Source: Micromonospora_J zhanjiangensis (GTDB lineage Bacteria; Actinomycetota; Actinomycetes; Mycobacteriales; Micromonosporaceae). From it: a stretch of 64,000 bases of DNA. Below are positions 57,592 to 64,000 of this stretch, piece after piece; position 1 is the first letter of the stretch; every line of letters begins with the position of its first letter. A program made the translations under genes and the position numbers. The notes under the pieces were generated by a model that did no database searches, was not told the origin of the DNA, and was given only the letters and a program-made list of their open reading frames with translations. The stretch is from NCBI RefSeq assembly GCF_042650605.1, contig NZ_JBHSBN010000006.1:254503-318502 (forward strand), written 5' to 3'.

Positions 57592-59091
57592 ATGATCGAT
57601 CCGCAGCGGGTGGACGACGCGAAACGGGCACTGGGCGCGGGGCTTGCCCGCTGGCGCAACCAGCGTGGGCTGACCCAGTTGGCCTTGGCGCGTCGGGTGC
57701 CGGTGGCACGCTCCACGATCGCTGGCGCGGAGAGTGGGCGACAGTGCCCGGACCGGATCTTCTGGCAGCGTTGTGAAATGGCCTTGGCGGCTGGTGGGGA
57801 ATTGCTGGCCGGCTATGACGACTATCGGCGGATCAAGCAGCAGCTTGACCAAGAGAAGGTTGAAGCGGCACAGCGCGCCCGGTGGGGTGAAGTCGAGGAT
57901 TGCTCGCTACCGGCCGGTGCTCCGGGAGTTTCGACGATCGCGGGATGGCGGCTGCTGCACGACCTCTGCACCGTGGATCTGATGTCCGGTGGTCCGAGCG
58001 ACCGGACGGCACCACTGTCGCAGGTTCCCGATGTGGCGGTGACTGGCGAGGGAGACTTTCTCGATGGCGACGCCGTTACGCTTACGGTCATGTCCAACGG
58101 GCAGCCGATGTCGTTGCGGATGAGCCGGAGGGCTCTGTTGGAACTCGCTGCCGGCCTTGCCACCGTGCCGGCCGTTGCCACGGCAGCCGCATCTCACCCG
58201 CGGGCCGTCGACCCGGCCGTTGTGGATTACTTCGCGGAGCTTCGTGCGCTCCTCGTGCAAGCGGACGACCGGCTTGGTGGCCTCACTATCCTGTCGACCG
58301 TCGAGCAGCAGATCGCGCTGATTGCTGCCCTGCGCCGGGAAGCACGCGGGCCACTTCGCGACCGGCTCCTCAGCACGGAGGCACGGTGGAGCGAGTTCGC
58401 GGGTTGGCTCAGCGACGATCTCGGCGACCGTGCGGCGGGCGACCGGTGGTTGGAGCGCGCCGGAAGCATGGCGCAGGAAGCCGATGATCAGGAGTTCTGG
58501 GCGTACGTGCTGGCCCGCAAGGCACAGCGGATGGTGGGGACCGGGGACGAGGACTGCGTCGTCGGGCTGGCCCGAGCGGCATCCCGCCTAGTCGACGCGC
58601 CTGCGCTCGTGCACGCCTTCGCCGCTGTCCAGCAGGCGCACGGCAGCGCCAGCGAGCGAGACGTTTCCGCGTTCCAGACCGCGATCGAGGATGCTCATGC
58701 ACTCGTCGCAACCGCCTCGCCGACCGGGGGTGACAGCGCACTCGGTTCCTTCTGCACTCGGCCGTACCTGGCGGCGCAGGAAGGTGAGGGATGGCTGCGC
58801 CTGGGCCAACCCCGTCGGGCTATCGACAGTTTTACTGCCGCTGTCAACGAATGGCCCGACCGCTACCGCCGCGAACGTGCGGTGTACCTCTCCCGCACCG
58901 CGCACGCCTACCTGGCGGCTTCAGAGCCTGGTCAGGCTGCCAGGGTGGCGGCTGAAGCGTTGACCACGGCAACCACGACCGGCTCGGCGCGGGTCCGCCG
59001 TAACGTCACGGTCCTGGCCCGGAAACTCGAACCCTTCTCCGGCCGGCAAGAAGTGCGGCTACTGCTCGATCAACTGGCCGTGGCAGGGTGA
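57592..59091 (+). CDS. XRE-family regulator with TPR-like C-terminal region
   Basis: 499-aa regulator. N-terminal helix-turn-helix (about 10-70; RNQRGLTQLALARRVPVARS, AGAESGRQCPD), then a linker, a hydrophobic Ala-rich segment (LLELAAGLATVPAVATAAAS) and TPR-like helices from about 210 (AGDRWLERAGSMAQEADDQE, GEGWLRLGQPRRAIDSFTAA). Such proteins are common in actinomycetes as signal-binding regulators. GGAGGG lies about eight bases before ATG 57592. Its stop overlaps the start of the PfkB kinase (GTGA), so they are translated together and the kinase's product may be its signal. Confidence 0.9.
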   Translation: MIDPQRVDDAKRALGAGLARWRNQRGLTQLALARRVPVARSTIAGAESGRQCPDRIFWQRCEMALAAGGELLAGYDDYRRIKQQLDQEKVEAAQRARWGEVEDCSLPAGAPGVSTIAGWRLLHDLCTVDLMSGGPSDRTAPLSQVPDVAVTGEGDFLDGDAVTLTVMSNGQPMSLRMSRRALLELAAGLATVPAVATAAASHPRAVDPAVVDYFAELRALLVQADDRLGGLTILSTVEQQIALIAALRREARGPLRDRLLSTEARWSEFAGWLSDDLGDRAAGDRWLERAGSMAQEADDQEFWAYVLARKAQRMVGTGDEDCVVGLARAASRLVDAPALVHAFAAVQQAHGSASERDVSAFQTAIEDAHALVATASPTGGDSALGSFCTRPYLAAQEGEGWLRLGQPRRAIDSFTAAVNEWPDRYRRERAVYLSRTAHAYLAASEPGQAARVAAEALTTATTTGSARVRRNVTVLARKLEPFSGRQEVRLLLDQLAVAG

Positions 59092-59981
59092 ACCACCAAT
59101 CGCCCGATCCGGTCCGTTCGCCGCAGCTGCCGGATGTCGCCTTTGTCGGCCGTGCCAACATCGACATCACGGTGCGGATCCCCCAACGGCCCGTCGCCGG
59201 ACGGACGACGTTCGCCTCATCACCCGCCACGACCACACCGGGTGGCAAGAGCCTCAACCAGGCCTTGGCCGCCCGCCGGGCAGGTGCCCGCACCAGCCTG
59301 ATCAGCAACGTCGGCGACAACGAATGGGGCGCCTTCCTGAGCCGAGCCCTCACCGACGCGGCCATCGATGTGTCCTTCTTCCAGCACGTACCCTCTGCGC
59401 CGACAGGGATCGCGGTCATCGAAGTCACCCCGGACGGCGAGAACTACATCGTCCTCGCAATCCCTCCGGAGACCGAGCTCACCGGCGAGCATGTGCGCAG
59501 CGCACTTCAGCAGTTGCAGGTCCCGATTGTGGTAACTCAGCTCGATCTCCAGCCCGAAGCCGTCAACGCCGTCTTCCGACATCACCGGGCTGAGACGCTC
59601 ATCGGCAACCTCGTACCGCATCCCACGCTCGGGCCGACCGCGCTCGCCGCGCTCGACGTGTTCGTCTCAAACGAGGCGGAAGCGGCAGCAATACTGGGCC
59701 GGCAGCACACCGACCCCGCACTCGCGGCGCAGGAACTCCGCAAGCTGGGGCCACGAGCGGTGGTCGTGACAGCGGGCGCTCGCGGCGCCGCCTACAGCGA
59801 TGTCGACCACACTGGCCTCGTACCCACACATCACGTCGACGTCATCAACACCAGCGGGGCGGGCGACACCTTCCTTGGCACCCTCGCCGTACGACTCGCC
59901 CACAAGGTTCCGCTACCCGACGCGGTCGCCGAGGGCGTCGCCGCCGCAACAACCTTCGTGACGATCACCGGACAGCAGTAG
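59088..59981 (+). CDS. PfkB/ribokinase-family carbohydrate kinase
   Basis: 297-aa sugar or nucleoside kinase. Motifs: VGRANIDITVRIPQRP, GGKSLNQALAARRAGARTS (the substrate-binding GG-N motif), and INTSGAGDTFLGTLAVRLA, the PfkB signature with catalytic Asp. It phosphorylates a sugar such as ribose with ATP in the cytoplasm; the substrate cannot be read. The GTG start overlaps the stop of the upstream regulator, an unusual coupling that points to a dedicated regulatory link. Confidence 0.92.
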   Translation: MNHQSPDPVRSPQLPDVAFVGRANIDITVRIPQRPVAGRTTFASSPATTTPGGKSLNQALAARRAGARTSLISNVGDNEWGAFLSRALTDAAIDVSFFQHVPSAPTGIAVIEVTPDGENYIVLAIPPETELTGEHVRSALQQLQVPIVVTQLDLQPEAVNAVFRHHRAETLIGNLVPHPTLGPTALAALDVFVSNEAEAAAILGRQHTDPALAAQELRKLGPRAVVVTAGARGAAYSDVDHTGLVPTHHVDVINTSGAGDTFLGTLAVRLAHKVPLPDAVAEGVAAATTFVTITGQQ

Positions 59982-60384
59982 CACCGCGCGGGAACAGGGC
60001 AGCGGAAACTGGTGTTTCGTGTCGGTTCTTCGTGTCGAGGGTGTTCGACACTTGCTGATCCAGTGAAAAATGAGGTCCGATGGCGTCGATCGTTGTGGGG
60101 CTGGAAGTAACCGTGCCTGGCAAGTTGCACGGGTAGAAGCATCGGCCGGGCTCGCAGCGGATGGTGCTGTTCTGCTGCTTGCGCCCCCGTTTCCTCTAGG
60201 GCGATAAACACTTGTCACGGCGAATAATGCGGGGCGTTAATGGGGAGGCGGGGTGCCAGTCCATTCAGCCCATTTTGCCCGAAGGTCGCGGTCGAGCAAA
60301 GTAGCCCGCATCACGAGCGCGCACATTCGGCAGTAGTACAACGTACGCGAATCGCTGAAGCGCCAATCTTGAAAGGATTAAGCG
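59982..60384. other. Gene-free stretch, possible IS relic
   Basis: 403 bp without a supported gene. Repeated GTGTCG motifs (GTTTCGTGTCGG, TTCGTGTCGAGG, GTTCGACAC) near 60010-60055 look like an insertion-sequence end, but no transposase frame is left. GC content falls towards 60384. Confidence 0.35.
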
Positions 60385-60564
60385 TTGCCTGATCTCACCT
60401 TTATTGTAACCGCCATCATGGGCGTAGCATTACTTATTGCTGCAGTTATTCGGGCGGGAATGTCCACGTGGGGCTGGCCGCTCTTCCGAATCCGCCTGAG
60501 TCGGCTGCTGACAACCGCTTTGGTCGTGATCTTGTTCTTCGCCTCGATCAAGTACGTCACGTAG
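60385..60564 (+). CDS. 59-aa two-helix membrane protein with TTG start
   Basis: Small predicted membrane protein read from TTG 60385, which has AAAGGA about seven bases upstream. Helix 1 is TFIVTAIMGVALLIAAVI; after RAGMSTWGWPLFRIRLSR comes helix 2 LLTTALVVILFFASIKYV. Codon use is lower in GC than that of neighbours, consistent with transferred DNA. No family is recognised. The ribosome site and two clean helices argue for a real gene despite the rare start. Confidence 0.55.
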   Translation: MPDLTFIVTAIMGVALLIAAVIRAGMSTWGWPLFRIRLSRLLTTALVVILFFASIKYVT

Positions 60565-60779
60565 TCGCGATATAAGCGAGCGTCCACAGGAGTAACGTAT
60601 GGCGCCCGGCAAACGAAGCTGCAGTACCTCCCGTCCGTAGCCGCTACGCCGGCTCGCGCTGGGAAGCGGTACCTCGACCACCATCCGTGGTCGCTAGGCT
60701 TGACGCTTACGAGCAACCGGCGACCGTCATCCATCACCACTGCGGGATCCAGGACGCAGCTGTCGGAGAGGGACCCAGC

Positions 60780-61580
60780 GTGACCCAGCCTGTCGATCTG
60801 CAGACCGATCGACCTCATCCCGCGCGCGTCTACCAGTACTGGCTCGGGGGCAAGGACAACTACGCGGCTGACCGCGAGTTGGGTGACAAGATGGCCCAGC
60901 TGTTGCCCAGCCTGCCGGGCGCGGCACGAGCAAACCGCGGGTTCATGCTGCGGTCCAGCCGGTACCTGGCCGGCGAGTTGGGCATCCGGCAGTTCCTCGA
61001 CCTGGGCACCGGCCTGCCGCTCGCCCCGAATCTGCATGAGGTCGTTCAGCAGATCGAGCCCGGGTCCCGGGTGGTCTACGTCGACAACGACCCCATCGTC
61101 CTCATTCACGCTCGCGCTCTGCTCACCAGCCATCCGGATGGAGCGACGGCCTATCTGGACAGCGATATCCGCAACCCGGAGATGGTCCTCACCGCAGCCC
61201 GGGACAGCCTCGATCTCGACCAGCCGGTTGCGGTTTCCCTGATTGCCATCACTCAGCTCATCCCGGACGACGCGCAGGTACGGGCCATTCTGGACGCCTT
61301 GATGGGGCCACTGTGCCCGGGCAGCACGCTGTCGCTGTCGGCGATCACTGCCGACTCCGACCCGGACCAGGTCGGCGCCGCGGTGCGGGCCGCGCACGCC
61401 CAAGGTATTCCCGTGACCCCGCGGACGCGCGCACAGACCGCGGCGATGTTCACCGGCCTGGACCTCGTCGATCCGGGCGTTGTCCTGGCTCATCGCTGGC
61501 ATCCCGACCAGGACACCCCGAACCTCGACGATCATGACGTCCACGTCTACACCGGTGTAGCGATCAAGCCAGCCGGATAG
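60780..61580 (+). CDS. DUF574-type SAM-dependent methyltransferase
   Basis: 266-aa methyltransferase of the SAM-MTase DUF574 family, large in actinomycetes. It opens with HPARVYQYWLGGKDNYAADR, the family's signature N-terminus, followed by motif I FLDLGTGLP, VVYVDNDPIVLIHARALL and ITQLIPDDAQVRAILDALM. GTG 60780 has GGAGAGGG close upstream. Substrate unknown. It stands alone; genes of this type are common in accessory DNA. Confidence 0.9.
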   Translation: MTQPVDLQTDRPHPARVYQYWLGGKDNYAADRELGDKMAQLLPSLPGAARANRGFMLRSSRYLAGELGIRQFLDLGTGLPLAPNLHEVVQQIEPGSRVVYVDNDPIVLIHARALLTSHPDGATAYLDSDIRNPEMVLTAARDSLDLDQPVAVSLIAITQLIPDDAQVRAILDALMGPLCPGSTLSLSAITADSDPDQVGAAVRAAHAQGIPVTPRTRAQTAAMFTGLDLVDPGVVLAHRWHPDQDTPNLDDHDVHVYTGVAIKPAG

Positions 61581-62118
61581 GCCCTGCGATGACACCCGGT
61601 TTAGGCGAGGGCGCTGGTGCTGGTTGCATAGGTCGTCGAGGTGGTTTCGCCTGACGCGTGTGCGCATACGTGCCGGGCCCTGCACGACCGAGTGGGCGTG
61701 GCTGACCTACGGAGGAACGGCTGATGGCGCCGCCGCCGTCGACGCTGTCAGGGGAGCTGGCCGAAGCGCAGTTGCGGCACGTCGTACAGGTCGGGGTTCG
61801 GCACCCGGGTCATGGCCGGCGAGGCGATCTCGATGATGAGCATCTCGGTGAGGAATTGGACGGTGGCGTCCAGTAGGAGCTCTCACAGAGCTATATCTAC
61901 GATCTTCGGTTCGCGGAGAACGGGACGCCGCTCTTCGCGGTCGCAGCCGAGTTCGAAGAGCCGGACGGGGGGCTGACACGTCGCCGGCTTGCGCTGAAGC
62001 ATGATCAGGAGCAGCGCGTCATCAGTCTGGTGACGATGTACTAGGCGGTACGGTAACGCCTCTCACCGATGCACTCTTCTGCCGCCGTTCGGACGTTCAG
62101 TGGTGAAACGCGCGGGGG
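61581..62118. other. Fragments of unidentified genes
   Basis: No intact gene in 538 bp. On the plus strand SYIYDLRFAENGTPLFAVAA to VISLVTMY (61879-62044) reads naturally but has a stop just upstream. On the minus strand LLDATVQFLTEMLIIEIASP to PQLRFGQLP (about 61886-61752) also reads naturally and is likewise cut. They look like remnants joined end to end near 61880. Confidence 0.4.
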
Positions 62119-62491
62119 ATGCATGCGCTGAGGAGCATCGAACTCCGGCAGGCACTCACCGAACGGCGCGACCTCATCGAAGCCCCGCAGGGACCCTCCT
62201 CGACACCGCGCTCACCGAGAGCCAGGCCTGGACGGCAGTGCTCGGCACGCCGCCGAAGGACGCCAAGACCGCCTCCACTTGGCGGCGCCCGTGCACGAAC
62301 GGTGAGATCGCTATGGCATCGCCGACAATCCGTGCTTGGTGCGCAGGCTGCGAACGATGCGCAGAAGATCGGCGCTGCCCGAGCACGCGCCGCTCTCGGC
62401 CGAGCACGGAGCCTTCCAGACCGAACGGCAGGAACAGGAACGCGCCCGCCGCACCTGCACCGGAACCGAGCGGATCGGGCCGGCATTGTGA
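62119..62491 (+). pseudogene. Relic of a MobF/TraA-type relaxase C-terminus
   Basis: Three short natural segments in three frames line up as one decayed protein: RQALTERRDLIEA (from 62119), then ALTESQAWTAVLGTPPKDAK, then DRYGIADNPCLVRRLRTMRR to the stop near 62491. The order and the motifs WTA-LG and DRYGI are those I associate with the C-terminal end of actinobacterial MobF-type relaxases. At least two frameshifts separate them. This hints that a conjugative element once occupied this area. Confidence 0.5.
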
Positions 62492-62507
62492 CTGCGCCGG
62501 AGCCGAG

Positions 62508-63761
62508 CTACACCGACTCGTCGCGTGCGGGCGGCTGGATCATTCGCACGTTCGAGACGCCACCCTGGTTTACACAATCCTCGGCGAAGTCGTGGACGTG
62601 CCAGTAGAAGTCCAAGGCGGGCCCTACCGCGTTGACGCTCGTCTCGACAGGCGTGTAGCGGTGCAGGGGCGTCGAGACGCCGTCGTAGGTAAAGCCCATG
62701 TTGTCCTTGGTCAAGATCGCCAGCGGCTGTTCGCCACTCCAGTCGATCCCAAGGCGCACGTCATACTCGCCGTTGTCGGTAGCCTCGGCGGTGGTTCGGA
62801 TCAACGCCATAAGGTCAGCGATCGCGCATTCGATCGCAGAGGACTCGACCTGCCAGCCCTCGAAGTAGCCGTCGCTGCTCATACGATGGCCGCCGACCGC
62901 CGCAGCAAGAGTTACCGAGCCGTCGTGATGAATACTGATCCACGATTCCTTCCACATGGATCGGTCTCCCGTTGCGGTGTTCACCGCGACCCAGCGACGA
63001 AGCCCAGGTCGAGGATTGAGCCGGTCCACGCTCTCCAGCGGATGAATGCCGCCGCGCCCCGCGTAGGTCAGCGCCAGCCTTCCGGTCTTTGTCAGGACGT
63101 CGCGAGCTTGGTCGCGGTTCAGCCGCTCCCGAAGACGGGGGATGCGCGGGTGGGCGACAGCGATCAGCCACGCGCGTTTGCCAGCATCACGGCCGGCGGA
63201 AGCCTCGGCAAACAGCGCGTCCAACGCCTCGGTCGCATGACGGCGCTCGTCGAACCGAGCGCGATACATCGCCTCGATCTGGCGCTCTTTCATCCACACC
63301 GTGTCCGAGTCATTGCGCACCGGAGCGCCGAAGTATTCGTTCCGATAGATCAGGTGTGGTCCGTCGATGCTGGCGGGAACCTCAACCACGACAGCGCGCT
63401 TCCCCTCGGAACCAAGACGGTGAATCACTAGGCCGAAGACAGGCGGAGAAATCGCCGTAATCGCTGCGCTGCGCAGGGAACGTTCGTATGCCTCATCGAG
63501 TTCACCTACGTCGGCCCGCGCGGTCGCGGCCTTCTGTTCCTCGCGCACCCCGAAGACGATCACGCCCCCGCCGCTGTTCGCCATCGCCGCGACGTCTTTA
63601 GGAAAGTCGGTCTGCGGCAGGCCCTTGGCCGGCGGGAGCTCAGACTTCCAATCCAAGTCGTTCGCCTCGATCACGCCAGCGGCCACTGCAGCGTCAAGGA
63701 GCTCGTCGGTCAACGGACCAGGGCCAACCCCGAGTGAGCGGTGCAGTGCGGTGAAGGTCAT
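62508..63761 (-). CDS. AlbA_2/Schlafen-type putative nucleic-acid or ATP-binding protein
   Basis: 417-aa protein with an N-terminal AlbA_2 (Schlafen-like) domain: DLDWKSELPP, FPKDVAAMANSGGGVIVFGV and RNEYFGAPVRNDSDTVWMKE give the typical E-K, N-GG, and R-x-G-S/D-x-W signature. The C-terminal ~220 residues are unnamed (WKESWISIHHDGSVTLAAAV). Such proteins are often annotated as ATP-binding or transcriptional regulators and occur in defence contexts. ATG 63761 was chosen; a TTG at 63767 is possible. It is convergent with the relaxase relic. Confidence 0.85.
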   Translation of the reverse strand: MTFTALHRSLGVGPGPLTDELLDAAVAAGVIEANDLDWKSELPPAKGLPQTDFPKDVAAMANSGGGVIVFGVREEQKAATARADVGELDEAYERSLRSAAITAISPPVFGLVIHRLGSEGKRAVVVEVPASIDGPHLIYRNEYFGAPVRNDSDTVWMKERQIEAMYRARFDERRHATEALDALFAEASAGRDAGKRAWLIAVAHPRIPRLRERLNRDQARDVLTKTGRLALTYAGRGGIHPLESVDRLNPRPGLRRWVAVNTATGDRSMWKESWISIHHDGSVTLAAAVGGHRMSSDGYFEGWQVESSAIECAIADLMALIRTTAEATDNGEYDVRLGIDWSGEQPLAILTKDNMGFTYDGVSTPLHRYTPVETSVNAVGPALDFYWHVHDFAEDCVNQGGVSNVRMIQPPARDESV

Positions 63762-63909
63762 GCTCAAAGCGTAGGGATGGCCTACGACAGTGAGCGTTGA
63801 CGCGGGAAGCCGGTCTACGGGTTGTCGCCGGTCGGTCGTTCGCTGGGCATGGGCGGACAGCTATTTGCCGCTCCGGAACCTGTCAAGTCAAGTGAGACGT
63901 TTTCGTGGT

Positions 63910-64000
63910 CAGGTGTTCTGTAGTTCGGTGGGTTGAGCTGCTGGTTTGTTGATCCACACCGTGGTCGGCAGGGCGGGTGGTCGGGGTCGGCGGGTGAATC
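63910..64000 (-). CDS. Partial reading frame at window edge
   Basis: About 30 codons run in from the edge and end TTVWINKPAAQPTELQNT at a TGA (63910-63912). The Arg/Pro-rich start and the position could fit the C-terminus of a transposase or integrase-like protein, but too little is visible. The region 63770-63909 holds no gene. Confidence 0.3.

Noticed and set aside
1..64000. CRISPR array
   Set aside because: No set of regularly spaced identical repeats of 25-40 bp was seen; the tandem repeats found have only two or three short units without spacers.

Overview
The window looks like chromosome from a high-GC actinomycete, most likely Micromonospora or a close relative. The evidence is the strong GC bias at third codon positions, frequent GTG starts, the Scr1-type HTH/DUF397 gene pair, IdeR-like iron boxes, and secreted proteins ending in ricin-type lectin domains. 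Genus is inferred, not proven.

Positions 1-29340 are ordinary chromosome. In order it carries: a truncated sugar ABC ATPase facing a secreted ThuA/sugar-dehydrogenase/PKD/CBM protein; a lipoprotein; a polytopic membrane protein divergent from a GT2 glycosyltransferase; a split transketolase divergent from soxR; a quinone oxidoreductase; a P-loop kinase; tRNA-Ser(UGA); a GntR regulator; an Scr1/DUF397 pair followed by four tiny genes joined by GTGA overlaps; a PadR/membrane-protein pair; a dimethylformamidase-like protein; a PEBP-type protein; a methyltransferase; an FhuF-like 2Fe-2S protein; an HTH-peptide deformylase fusion; a globin-flavoreductase; a CPBP protease; a Lys/Ala/Pro-rich protein; then tRNA-Ser(GCU) and tRNA-Arg(ACG).

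Positions 29291-57275 are a genomic island of about 28 kb inserted in tRNA-Arg(ACG). A perfect 50-bp copy of the 3' part of that tRNA (29291-29340) recurs at 57226-57275, and a tyrosine integrase lies just inside the left end. The cargo is conflict-type: a second integrase; an Abi_C-like protein; a three-gene ABC-3C-like system; a two-gene unit of an unknown protein and a 4-TM protein; a seven-gene operon of Hsp70, J-like/TPR/membrane protein, GrpE, FtsK-like ATPase, coiled-coil membrane protein, WXG100-like protein and zinc metalloprotease; a NrdR-like protein with two ATP-cones; helical and metal-site proteins; a DUF4231-like membrane protein; frameshifted genes; a Cys-rich protein. One complete IS630 element and two transposase remnants are scattered through it. 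No replication or conjugation gene is visible in the island.

Positions 57276-64000 look like a second, decayed accessory region stacked on the same tRNA site. It has a hairpin and arm-like repeats right after the right repeat, a TPR regulator overlapping a PfkB kinase, a 59-aa membrane protein, a DUF574-type methyltransferase, fragments of a MobF-type relaxase C-terminus, an AlbA_2 (Schlafen-type) protein, and a partial reading frame at the edge. The best candidate for an undescribed system is the chaperone/FtsK/WXG-like/zincin operon at 40892-48508.
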